In this document: positions 1-7,736 of the stretch, one piece after another
Layout of the letters: every line of letters begins with the position of its first letter
Position numbering within the stretch: the first letter of the stretch is position 1
NCBI GenBank assembly: GCA_963797765.1
Contig: CAWCQU010000002.1
Span: 1,426,001 to 1,490,000, forward strand
Source of the DNA: JBGPTK01 sp963797765
GTDB lineage: Bacteria > Acidobacteriota > Terriglobia > Acidiferrales > UBA7541
Length of the DNA: 64,000 bases
Direction of reading: 5' to 3'
Made by a program: the position numbers and the translations under genes
The notes under the pieces: generated by a model
The model's input: only the letters and a program-made list of their open reading frames with translations
Databases searched by the model: none
Told to the model about the DNA's origin: nothing

Positions 1-67
1 TGTTTCGAGTGGGGGATTATGGGGGAGCGAATGATAGAATCCGCAATCCTATTGCAACCGGCCGAAC

Positions 68-796
68 ATGAACTTTAAAATTTTATTCACGTTTATCGCG
101 ACGATTGCAGGTGGCATCGCATCGGTTTCCGGGTTTGGAATTGGCAGCATTCTTACGCCGTTGCTTGCGGTGCAGACCGGGACGAAGATTGCGGTAGCTG
201 CTGTATCCATTCCGCACATCATGGGAACGGCGTTGCGTTTGTGGATTACGCGGCAACACGTGGATCGCCACGTGTTGTGGACATTCGGCGTGACGAGCGC
301 CTTAGGCGGCCTGGCCGGGGCGCTGATTCATGCCGGATCGAGCACTCATATGCTTACCTACGCTCTGGCGGCATTGCTGATTTTTGCCGGGGGCATGGGA
401 GTGACGGGTCTTTCCGGCAGCTTGCGATTTGGGCGGCGCGGCGCGTGGATCGCCGGAGCGGTCTCCGGAGTGCTCGGCGGAATGGTGGGAAATCAAGGGG
501 GGATTCGCTCGGCAGCGATGTTGGGATTCGACGTACGCAAAGAGGCATTTGTGGCAACGGCGACAGCGATCGCGTTGCTGGTCGATTTTGCGCGGATGCC
601 TGTGTACGCCGTTGCGGACCGCGGGCCGGTGCTGCAGATCTGGCCGCTGGTGGCGTTAGGAACGATTGGCGTACTGATCGGGACGATTGTGGGAGCACGC
701 GTGCTTCACAAGATCCCGGAATCTATTTTCCGGCGCATCGTGTCGGCGGTGATTCTGGCGCTGGGGATTAGTCTTCTTCTATTTCCGCAGAGTTGA
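68..796 (+). CDS. TSUP (TauE/SafE) family membrane permease
   Basis: This 242-residue protein is almost entirely hydrophobic, with about seven or eight membrane segments. It shows the internal two-fold pattern of the TauE/SafE (TSUP) family: a Gly-rich start, GGIASVSGFGIGS (residues 15-27), and a related second-half segment, GVLGGMVGNQGG (134-145). Members export small anions such as sulfite, sulfoacetate or other organosulfur compounds across the inner membrane; the substrate here cannot be read from sequence. The length is normal for the family. The ATG follows a short A/T-rich leader without a strong Shine-Dalgarno (SD) sequence. No operon partner is visible. Confidence 0.85.
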   Translation: MNFKILFTFIATIAGGIASVSGFGIGSILTPLLAVQTGTKIAVAAVSIPHIMGTALRLWITRQHVDRHVLWTFGVTSALGGLAGALIHAGSSTHMLTYALAALLIFAGGMGVTGLSGSLRFGRRGAWIAGAVSGVLGGMVGNQGGIRSAAMLGFDVRKEAFVATATAIALLVDFARMPVYAVADRGPVLQIWPLVALGTIGVLIGTIVGARVLHKIPESIFRRIVSAVILALGISLLLFPQS

Positions 797-1171
797 GTTC
801 TATAGAGCTTCTTTAGCGGACACTTGAACGAAACATCCAGCGGCGAGGGAAGTGCGGGAAAAAAACTCGGGTACGTTGCGGGCAGGATGCTCGGGATTCC
901 TCGCCAGGCCGATTTCATCGGCCTGACTCGGAATAACACGGTGTGGCAGCGCAATCGTGAGCGCGCTGCTAAACGGGTGCTCGACAATAGATTCAGAGGG
1001 CCAAGCAGGGGCTAGACGGCGGTAATGTCCTTATTTAACCCCTCACTACGACGCGGCGCTGCTCCAGGGTGAAACTTCAGGGGCTAAAGCCCCTGTTTAC
1101 AGCGCTTTCTAATGTCGGAGCTGAAGCTCCGACCCCCTAAAAACCGAGCCAATCTCAATCTAGGACAGCCA
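797..1171. other. 375-bp gene-free stretch carrying palindromic repeats
   Basis: No convincing gene is present. A 63-codon open frame from 824 to 1015 has no recognisable domain, SD or hydrophobic pattern, so I did not call it. The right half holds the two palindromes described separately at 1079-1132. I see no clear promoter or terminator. Confidence 0.5.
1079..1132. repeat. Pair of REP-like palindromes
   Basis: Two short perfect palindromes lie 20 bp apart: AGGGGCTAAAGCCCCT (1079-1094) and TCGGAGCTGAAGCTCCGA (1115-1132). Both have the central CTRAAG core seen again at 27506 and 32098, so they belong to the same REP-like family. They lie downstream of the TSUP gene and of the kinase gene that ends at 1172 on the other strand, where they could act as a bidirectional terminator or mRNA-stabilising hairpins. 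Confidence 0.75.
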
Positions 1172-3319
1172 CTAGACGGCCGCGGATTTGCCGAGCATGG
1201 ATTTGAATTCGGGATCATCGCGCAGGCATTCGAGATCGGGATCGCGGGCGGCCCAATCGAACATGGAAAATCCCACGTCGCGGGCTTTCTTCAGCATGGC
1301 CAGCGATTCGGCCTTTCGCTGCATCACGCCGTAGACGCATGCGGCGTTATAGAGAATGTTGGCGTCCTTCGGACGCAGGGCCGTGGCAATCTGCAGCTCG
1401 CGGCTGGCGTCGTCCTCGCGCTTCAATTGAGCAAATTGAACCGCCAGCAGCACCCGGGCGCGCACGTCTTCAGGCACCAATTCGAGTTGCATTTGGAGGG
1501 CCTTGAGGTAACGCACCCGCCAGGCTTCGAGGCGCTCCCTTTGCCCCAGCCGATCGAAAGCCAGCATGATGGGAACATAAATATTGTAGTCGTCGCCTGA
1601 AAACTCCAGGGCACGGTCGGCCAGCGCAGCCGCTTCCGCAAAACGATCGGAAGCAAAATACGCGCCGCCTAGAGTCCAAAAGACGCTCTCGCAATCCGGC
1701 TTGAGCTCAATCGCCTGCAGAGCGTATTGGATAGCTTCGTCATATTTCCCCTGAGACATCGCAATCCGGGCGCGGGCGGAAAGAGCGCTCGGCAGTTGCG
1801 GCTGCAGGGCCAGCGCGCGCTCGCAGGCCGCTAATCCCTTTTCGACCCAGCGGTCCTGCTTTTCATGCCACTCGTAGAACAGCGCGCAAACCAAACCCAG
1901 GCCGGCGTGCGCCAGGGCAAATCGCGAATCGAGCGAAATGGCTTGCTCGTACATTTGAATGGCGACTTCGAGATCGGTGCGTGTGATGCGGCGGGTGTGG
2001 CTGCGCCCGCGGAGATATGCGTCGTAGGCTTGCGTATTTTCCGTGGGCTTTTGCGCGATGGCCTGCTGTTCCTGCGGCGTGAGCGTGATGCGAAGGGCCT
2101 GGGCGATTTTGCTGGCCATTTCGTCCTGCACTTCGAAAACGTCTTTCATCTCGCGGTCGTAGCGCTCGGCCCAAAGGGAAAAATCCTTGCGAGCGTCGAT
2201 CAACTGGGCGGTGATGCGCAAGCGGTTTCCGGCGCGGCGGACGCTGCCTGTGAGTACGTAACTTGCGTTCAGCTCGCGGCCCACTTGCGGTGCAGTGATG
2301 GGCTTTTCGCGGTAGGCCAGGACGGTGGCGCGCGGGTAGACGTGTAGGCCTTTGATTTTGGAGAGTTCGGTGATGATGTCTTCGGTCATTCCATCACGGA
2401 AATATTCGTCTTCTTTGGCCGCGCTTAAGTTTTCAAAATAAAGGACGGCGAGGGATTTTTCGGTGCGCGCGGGCGCGTCCGTTGGGCGCGGCAAGGCCTG
2501 AAGAACATCCTGCATCGAGCGAAAACGGCGATCGGGAGTTTTCTGAAGGCATTGATCGACTACGCGTTCCCACTCGGGTGGAACGTCTGGAACAGATTCG
2601 CGCAGGGGTGTGAGCGGCTGGTGCAGGATGGCGTGAAGCGTATCGATGGAAGTGGAGCCGCGAAACGGCAAGCGGCCCGCTAGGCATTCATAGAGCAACA
2701 CGCCGAAGGAAAATACATCGCTGCGGGCATCGGTGGGTTCCCCGAGCAATTGTTCGGGAGACATGTAAGGAACCGTGCCGCCGGTGCTCCACTGAGTGGC
2801 GGTGCGGGTGATAAAACTTTCCGCTGCTTCGTCGACGCTTCTTTCTTTTCCAGCGAAAACGGCGAGGCCGAAATCGAGGACTTTAACGCGGCCCTTTTCA
2901 TCAAGCATGATGTTGCCGGGTTTTATATCGCGATGCAGGATGCCGGCCTGGTGGGCTTCATTGAGGCCTTCGGCGATCTGGCGGGTGATGTCGCATAATT
3001 TCGCGCGCGTCATTGCGCCACGCTGCAAAATGGATTTGAGGCTATCTCCCTGCACCAATTCCATGGCGATAAATGGCGTGCCATCGGATTCGCCGATTTC
3101 GTAAACGGTGGCGATATTAGGATGGTTCAGGCGCGAAGCGGCACGAGCTTCGGTGAGCAGGCGGCGCTTGGCGGCGGGATCGGCGGCAAGTTCGGCGGGT
3201 AGAAATTTTAGGGCTACTTTGCGCTGCAGGGATAAATCTTCGGCTTCATAGACGGCGCCCATGCCGCCTTCGCCGATTTTTTTGATGACGCGGTAGTGTC
3301 CGAGAGTCTGGCCGACCAT
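1172..3319 (-). CDS. Serine/threonine protein kinase with TolB-like and TPR regions
   Basis: The N-terminal Hanks-type kinase domain (residues ~8-270) is complete: glycine loop GEGGMGAVY (16-24), ATP lysine in VALK (38), catalytic HRDIKPGN (129-136), DFG (149-151) and the SPEQ substrate-loop signature. A TolB-like/adenylate-cyclase-associated region follows (about 285-405, starting KSLAVLYFENLS), then roughly eight TPR-like helices to the end. No membrane segment is evident, so it is probably cytoplasmic, unlike the related gene at 26544, which has one. The family phosphorylates proteins on Ser/Thr; the TPRs probably recruit partners. It is transcribed away from uppS, with a 94-bp gap. Confidence 0.9.
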   Translation of the reverse strand: MVGQTLGHYRVIKKIGEGGMGAVYEAEDLSLQRKVALKFLPAELAADPAAKRRLLTEARAASRLNHPNIATVYEIGESDGTPFIAMELVQGDSLKSILQRGAMTRAKLCDITRQIAEGLNEAHQAGILHRDIKPGNIMLDEKGRVKVLDFGLAVFAGKERSVDEAAESFITRTATQWSTGGTVPYMSPEQLLGEPTDARSDVFSFGVLLYECLAGRLPFRGSTSIDTLHAILHQPLTPLRESVPDVPPEWERVVDQCLQKTPDRRFRSMQDVLQALPRPTDAPARTEKSLAVLYFENLSAAKEDEYFRDGMTEDIITELSKIKGLHVYPRATVLAYREKPITAPQVGRELNASYVLTGSVRRAGNRLRITAQLIDARKDFSLWAERYDREMKDVFEVQDEMASKIAQALRITLTPQEQQAIAQKPTENTQAYDAYLRGRSHTRRITRTDLEVAIQMYEQAISLDSRFALAHAGLGLVCALFYEWHEKQDRWVEKGLAACERALALQPQLPSALSARARIAMSQGKYDEAIQYALQAIELKPDCESVFWTLGGAYFASDRFAEAAALADRALEFSGDDYNIYVPIMLAFDRLGQRERLEAWRVRYLKALQMQLELVPEDVRARVLLAVQFAQLKREDDASRELQIATALRPKDANILYNAACVYGVMQRKAESLAMLKKARDVGFSMFDWAARDPDLECLRDDPEFKSMLGKSAAV

Positions 3320-3413
3320 GTTTGTCCCACTTCGCGGTGCGCAGCGATGTTAGATGGCGGAGGATTGCGTGTCAATGCGGGTGCCGGGCTCTGGATTCGC
3401 GGGCGAGCGAAAA

Positions 3414-4208
3414 TTAGCCGGCGAGTTTGCGGCGCACTTCATGGAGCATGAGGTGCGGCGGGGCTTCTTGCTGCGGTTCGAGGGGCATTTCCGGGACACG
3501 GCCGAAGCGGCGCTCGCGGGTGGAATATTCCTGAACGGCGGCGCGCAAATCTTCGGCGGTAAAATCGGGCCACATTTTTGAGGTGAAGATCAATTCTGCA
3601 TAGGCGGACTCCCATAAAAGAAAATCGCTGAGGCGGCGTTCGCCGCCGGTGCGGATTACCAGGTCGACGTCGGGCACAGGGCCGCCTGCATGGGTGACGC
3701 GGCCGAGGAGGCGCGCGAATTCCTGCTGCGTGATTTCGAGGCTGGAGAGCATCCAGCACGCAGCTCGCAGAATTGCTTCGCGCGCGGAATAATCGATGGC
3801 AATGCGAAGATCGAGCATGCGGCCATTGGCTGTGGTTTGCTCGGCGGAGTCGATTGCGGCGGCAAGGGATGGGGTGAGGCGGTCGCGACGACCGATTACC
3901 TGTACGCGGACGCCGTGGGCGGCGCAACGTTCGGCTTCGGTGCGCAGGTAATCCTCGAGCAGGCCCAGCAGGGTGGCAACTTCCAATTCCGGGCGTTGCC
4001 AGTTGTCGGAAGAAAAAGCGTACAGGGTGAGCGTGCCGATGCCAAGTTCGGGGGCGGCGCGGACCACGCGGTGCACCGCGTCCACTCCGGCGCAATGCCC
4101 TGCGGAACGCGGCCAGCCGTGGGCGGCGGCCCAGCGGCCGTTTCCATCCATCAGAATCGCGACGTGCAATCCGCTTCGGGATCTATTATTCAAAGTACTC
4201 TTCTCCAT
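3414..4208 (-). CDS. uppS: Isoprenyl transferase (undecaprenyl diphosphate synthase)
   Basis: UppS condenses isopentenyl diphosphate onto farnesyl diphosphate to give the C55 lipid carrier used for peptidoglycan and glycan export. The cis-prenyltransferase signatures are in order: HVAILMDGNGRW (residues 15-26, with the catalytic Asp at 21), the GH..GV pair (37-42), LYAFSSDNW, and the C-terminal RTGGERRLSDFLLWE block, which binds the diphosphate and Mg2+. At 264 residues it is slightly longer than the usual ~250. The common RTSGE appears as RTGGE, a mild variation. Its usual partner cdsA is not adjacent. Confidence 0.93.
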   Translation of the reverse strand: MEKSTLNNRSRSGLHVAILMDGNGRWAAAHGWPRSAGHCAGVDAVHRVVRAAPELGIGTLTLYAFSSDNWQRPELEVATLLGLLEDYLRTEAERCAAHGVRVQVIGRRDRLTPSLAAAIDSAEQTTANGRMLDLRIAIDYSAREAILRAACWMLSSLEITQQEFARLLGRVTHAGGPVPDVDLVIRTGGERRLSDFLLWESAYAELIFTSKMWPDFTAEDLRAAVQEYSTRERRFGRVPEMPLEPQQEAPPHLMLHEVRRKLAG

Positions 4209-4243
4209 AAATTATAAGGCCCAAAAAATTTTCGGCCGCGGCT

Positions 4244-4474
4244 TCAGCCTTCGCGCGTGGCGCGAATCAGGGATTCCATGTGGTCCAGGTAGCGCTCGAG
4301 GGCCTTGCGCCCGGCGGCGGATAGGCGGTATTCCGTCTTGGGCAAGCGCCCCGAAAAGGATTTCGAGCAGGAAATATAGCCTGCATCTTCCAGTTTTCGC
4401 GCGTGCACGCTCAGGTTGCCGTCGCTTGCGCGCAGCAAATCTTTTAGCTCTCCAAAGGTGAGCGAAGAATTCAC
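4244..4474 (-). CDS. Winged-helix transcriptional regulator (5' end disrupted or mis-started)
   Basis: The readable 76 residues form a winged-helix DNA-binding domain of the PF13601 type (ELKDLL, DGNLSVHARKLEDAGYI, TEYRLSAAGRKALERYL). The conserved first helix, DLNRLIHERTRLGIISALAV, is encoded upstream in the same frame (about 4475-4534) but has no ATG, GTG or TTG before an in-frame TGA at 4595-4597. A start (TTG at 4611 or GTG at 4578) exists in the neighbouring frame. Restoring one base to the AAA run at 4543-4545 (coding strand) would join the frames. The true protein is therefore probably about 115-120 residues. It follows the membrane protein gene at 4622, whose expression it may control. 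Confidence 0.7.
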   Translation of the reverse strand: MNSSLTFGELKDLLRASDGNLSVHARKLEDAGYISCSKSFSGRLPKTEYRLSAAGRKALERYLDHMESLIRATREG

Positions 4475-4621
4475 GGCCAGCGCGCTGATGATGCCCAGGC
4501 GCGTTCGCTCGTGAATCAGCCGGTTCAGATCGCGAGCGGGAGTTTCTGCCGCGGCGCGGTTGCGCGGCGAGCGGCCACTCCCTTCGGCTCGCGTTCACGC
4601 TCGGATCGCAATGCTCCCTGC

Positions 4622-5239
4622 TTAGCCACCAAACCTCCTGGCAATCACCGCTCCGAAAATAATGTGCAAGCCGCCAAAACCAGCGGCCAGAAATCCATCT
4701 CCCCAGGACGCCGGAGAAAAAAGCGCCACCGCTCCCAGCACCAAGAAGCAGAGACCCATCAACGGGACGATGCGGATTGAAAATGCTCCGCCGGTCATCA
4801 CGCCGGCGCCGTAGAGCAACAGCCACATTCCCGCGATCGCGCCCGTAAATCCCGCGCGGTACAAAACTACCGTGAGGAGCGCGGCTACGAAAACCGAGGG
4901 AGAAAAGCTCAGCACGAATTTGCGCCCGGGACCGGAAAGCAACGGCACCCCTGCGGCGCGAGCCTTGGAGAGCGTGGTCCATCCGGCGATGCCCGTGGCG
5001 ACGGCGGCTTCGACCATCCAGGTGATCAGCCAGGCTTGAGGGGAATTCTGGCGGCTGGCGACGGCTGCAGCGCCGAGGGCCGTAATGCCCAGCGCCACAC
5101 CGCCCCAACCCGGAACAGCGGTGAACGAAGCGGCGCGTTCCATGGTCTCGCGGATATAACGAAGATTGTCACGGGCGTGGGCGTCGAGCGCGATGGGCGG
5201 CCCGGTTTGCGAAGAGCGAAGCGGCTTGGCGATGGCCAT
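4622..5239 (-). CDS. Conserved membrane protein of unknown function
   Basis: The 205-residue protein has a polar N-terminus (about 40 residues, including an NLRYIRETMERAASF helix) followed by five or six hydrophobic segments separated by short loops. I recognise no catalytic motif. It lies directly upstream of a winged-helix regulator on the same strand. In acidobacterial genomes this regulator type often travels with such a membrane protein, suggesting a small autoregulated envelope-stress or transport unit; that role is inference. The start ATG at 5239 is the only good candidate. Confidence 0.6.
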   Translation of the reverse strand: MAIAKPLRSSQTGPPIALDAHARDNLRYIRETMERAASFTAVPGWGGVALGITALGAAAVASRQNSPQAWLITWMVEAAVATGIAGWTTLSKARAAGVPLLSGPGRKFVLSFSPSVFVAALLTVVLYRAGFTGAIAGMWLLLYGAGVMTGGAFSIRIVPLMGLCFLVLGAVALFSPASWGDGFLAAGFGGLHIIFGAVIARRFGG

Positions 5240-5439
5240 AAAACCAGTGTACGCCGAGCGGGCGGGCCGTCAAGTACTTTGTGACGTAAAGTGCAATAGC
5301 CGGGAGGAAACAAGGCGGGACGATGTGGGGCGATGAGGGCGCGGGGAAACGGGGAATCCTATTATGCGGGCGGGTAGGCGTTGTTCCGGAAGCGCTAGGG
5401 GATTATGCTGGCTGCCAGAATTTTCAAGGAGGATTCAAA

Positions 5440-5985
5440 ATGAAGAAATTTTGTGTGATCGCTTTGGCGGCAATCATTTTCCCGCTGGCCGCTGCGGCGC
5501 AAGAAGCAAAAACGGAAACGAATCCGGTGAGCAGCGCGGTAAAGCAAAGCGTGGCGCGTTTTTCGAAAATCATGGTGGCGGCGGCGGACGCCATGCCGGC
5601 GGATAAATACAGTTACCATCCCACGCCGGAGCAAATGACGTTCAGCCACCTGGTGGCGCACATGTCCGGTTCGAACTTTCTTCTTTGTTCGAAAATTTCG
5701 GGAGTGGCTGCGCCCGACAGCTCAAAGGTTACGGATAAAGATCCCAAGGATAAATTGGTCAGCGCGCTGAAGGCTTCTTTTGATTTTTGTACGGAAACGC
5801 TGAGCAAGGTGGACGATTCGAATCTTGGAGAGACGCTGACGCTTTTCGGAACGCGGACTGCTTCGCGGGCTGGAGCGATGATGGCGCTTACGAATGATTT
5901 TGCCGATCACTACAGTGCGGCTGCGATGTATTTGAGGCTGAATGGCATTCTGCCACCTACGGCGCAGCCGGCGAAGAAGGAGTAA
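5440..5985 (+). CDS. Secreted DinB-family protein
   Basis: I chose the ATG at 5440 over the upstream in-frame start because a strong SD (AAGGAGGA) lies just before it and a signal peptide follows at once (MKKFCVIALAAIIFPLAAAAQ). The mature ~160 residues fit the DinB/YfiT four-helix bundle. The putative metal-binding histidines occur in FSHLVAHM and in the C-terminal FADHYSAAAMYLR. DinB proteins bind a divalent metal and include thiol-dependent transferases; no substrate can be assigned. Unlike most family members it is predicted to be exported. It stands alone. Confidence 0.75.
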   Translation: MKKFCVIALAAIIFPLAAAAQEAKTETNPVSSAVKQSVARFSKIMVAAADAMPADKYSYHPTPEQMTFSHLVAHMSGSNFLLCSKISGVAAPDSSKVTDKDPKDKLVSALKASFDFCTETLSKVDDSNLGETLTLFGTRTASRAGAMMALTNDFADHYSAAAMYLRLNGILPPTAQPAKKE

Positions 5986-6113
5986 CGGCGATTTAGGATT
6001 GGTTTGGTTGGTGGGATTGTTGGCTTGTGGCGGTGGGTCTTTGTGGCAGGGCACTTATGCATATGTGCGTAGGTCCGTGCGCCAATCTGGCGATTGGCGT
6101 TCCCAGGAAGAAA

Positions 6114-6153
6114 CGCCAGCCTGCGGCTGGCGCACAACCAGGAGTGGTTGTGC
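6114..6153. repeat. Two adjacent hairpins (ACCAGGAGTGGT-core repeat)
   Basis: Two perfect inverted repeats abut: CGCCAGCC-TGC-GGCTGGCG (6114-6132) and GCACAACCA-GGAG-TGGTTGTGC (6132-6153). The second shares its CCAGGAGTGG core with the palindrome at 7702-7721. They lie between the convergent DinB and glycosyltransferase genes. Bidirectional termination is plausible, but there is no T-run. Confidence 0.65.
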
Positions 6154-6156
6154 TGC

Positions 6157-6912
6157 TTAGGACGGGCTTGCGGATTTTCTGGGGTAGCGGCCAAGAATCC
6201 AGTTCCAGCGGATTAGGAACAAATCGGCGAACATGCGGATGCTGTCGCGCACGACGTGAACTTTTGTGGCGGGGTCGTGCGCCCAGCGCACGGGGACTTC
6301 CGCTCCGCGCAAACCGTGCCGCCAAGCGAGATAGAGGATTTCCGGATCGAAACCGAAGCCTTCGATGCGCTGCTGCTCGAAAATAATCCGCGAGCGTTCG
6401 CGCAGGAAGGCTTTGAAACCGCACTGCGTATCCTCGAACTGCACTTCCGTCATCACGCGGACAATCGCGTTGAAAATAATTCCGGCATTTTCCCGCAGAA
6501 GCGATTGCCGGACGGAGATCAAGCTGCGGTCGATCGCGCGGGAGCCGATGGCGTAGTCGCATTTCCCGAGTGCCTGGAATAATTTGTCCGCCTCTTCGAT
6601 GGGAGCGGAAAGATCGGCGTCGGTGAACAGGGCGATGCGCCCGCGGGCTTCGAGCATTCCGTGCTTTACGCTGAATCCTTTGCCGCGGTTGCGCCCATTC
6701 GAGATCAGCCGCAGATTCGGCATTTGTGGTTGTGATTCTTTCACGACGCGCGCGGTGCCATCCGTCGATCCGTCATCAACCACCAAGATTTCCGCGGTTA
6801 AAGCCGGGCGCGCAGCCAAGAATTCGCCGATCAATTTGAGGGCGCGCGGCAAGCGATTTTCTTCGTTATAAGCGGGAATGATGATCGAAAGTTCGAGGGG
6901 GGAAGCTGTCAC
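6157..6912 (-). CDS. Family 2 glycosyltransferase (dolichyl/polyprenyl-phosphate sugar synthase type)
   Basis: A GT-A fold enzyme resembling DPM1/polyprenyl-phosphate glucosyl- or mannosyltransferases. Key motifs are SIIIPAYNEE (9-18), the nucleotide-binding DDGSTDGT (46-53) and the DADLSAP metal motif (98-104), followed by a CGFKAF segment typical of this subgroup. It would move a sugar from a nucleotide donor to a lipid phosphate on the cytoplasmic face. The GTG at 6912 was chosen because it overlaps the pcm stop by four bases (GTGA), indicating translational coupling; the longer in-frame extension would lie inside pcm. The C-terminus has no obvious membrane anchor. Confidence 0.85.
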   Translation of the reverse strand: MTASPLELSIIIPAYNEENRLPRALKLIGEFLAARPALTAEILVVDDGSTDGTARVVKESQPQMPNLRLISNGRNRGKGFSVKHGMLEARGRIALFTDADLSAPIEEADKLFQALGKCDYAIGSRAIDRSLISVRQSLLRENAGIIFNAIVRVMTEVQFEDTQCGFKAFLRERSRIIFEQQRIEGFGFDPEILYLAWRHGLRGAEVPVRWAHDPATKVHVVRDSIRMFADLFLIRWNWILGRYPRKSASPS

Positions 6913-7607
6913 GGGGCACGGTCCGGCCAGCCGTAGCGGCCCATCAAGGGGACGAACCGGCAATCGAACAGGTTTTGTTCGATCCATTTGCCGTGGTGTC
7001 TAATGATGCGGCGCAAGTGCTGGTACTCGGCTGAGCCCACAGGAATGACCAGCCGCCCGCCTTCCGCCAGCTGATCCTGCAATGGCGGCGGAATCGAGGG
7101 CGCGGCGGCTGTTACGAGAATGCCATCGAACGGAGCCGCTTCCGGCCATCCCAGCGTCCCATCGCCGGAGCGAATGTGCACATTGACGTAACCGAGCCGC
7201 GCCAGACGTTGGCGAGCCGAGGCGGCGAGCGGAGCCAGCAATTCGATCGAATACACTTCGCGCGCCAACATGGCGAGCACCGCGGTTTGATATCCGCAGC
7301 CCGTGCCGATTTCCAGCACGCGCTCATTCCCCGTCAATTCCAGCGCCGCCGACATCGCCGCAACCATGTAGGGCTGTGAAATCGTCTGGCCTTCGCCGAT
7401 GGGCAAAGGCTTATCCGAGTAGGATTCCGAGCGGTGCTCTTCGGGAACGAATTCGTGCCGGGGGACGGACCTCATGGCTTCAAGCACTTTGGGAGAGACG
7501 ACGCCGCGGCGGAAAATTTGCTGTTCCACCATGGCGTGGCGCAAGGCCTCCATTCCCGCTGCGGGCGGCCCGCCATCTCGCGATCTGTGGTCGGCGTCTA
7601 AAGGCAT
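6909..7607 (-). CDS. pcm: Protein-L-isoaspartate O-methyltransferase
   Basis: PCM repairs isoaspartyl residues in aged proteins using S-adenosylmethionine. The diagnostic substrate-loop motif GEGQTISQPYMVA is present, as is SAM motif I (LEIGTGCGYQTAVLA) and the post-I acidic residue in VYSIEL. I set the start at the ATG at 7607. A longer frame to 7676 begins with TTG and adds a Pro/Arg-rich segment absent from the family. The resulting 232 residues are close to the usual 210-220. The stop overlaps the start of the GT2 gene, so the two are co-transcribed. Confidence 0.9.
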   Translation of the reverse strand: MPLDADHRSRDGGPPAAGMEALRHAMVEQQIFRRGVVSPKVLEAMRSVPRHEFVPEEHRSESYSDKPLPIGEGQTISQPYMVAAMSAALELTGNERVLEIGTGCGYQTAVLAMLAREVYSIELLAPLAASARQRLARLGYVNVHIRSGDGTLGWPEAAPFDGILVTAAAPSIPPPLQDQLAEGGRLVIPVGSAEYQHLRRIIRHHGKWIEQNLFDCRFVPLMGRYGWPDRAP

Positions 7608-7701
7608 TTCTTCAATTGCGAATGCTCTGAAGGGATGCCCAATTCCAATCCTGTGGCGATCCCGGTTGTGGGTCAATTTAAGCGTGCTAGGTGGAGAGGC
7701 A

Positions 7702-7721
7702 CACAGCCAGGAGTGGCTGTG
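7702..7721. repeat. Palindrome CACAGCCA-GGAG-TGGCTGTG
   Basis: An 8-bp perfect inverted repeat around a GGAG loop, between pcm and the protease gene. It shares the CCAGGAGTGG core with the hairpin at 6132-6153, showing a second small repeat family in this genome. No T-run follows on either strand. Confidence 0.6.
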
Positions 7722-7736
7722 CCACTACCACCAGGC

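Noticed and set aside
824..1015. A possible 63-codon gene
   Set aside because: No SD, no domain, basic and low-complexity; more likely non-coding.
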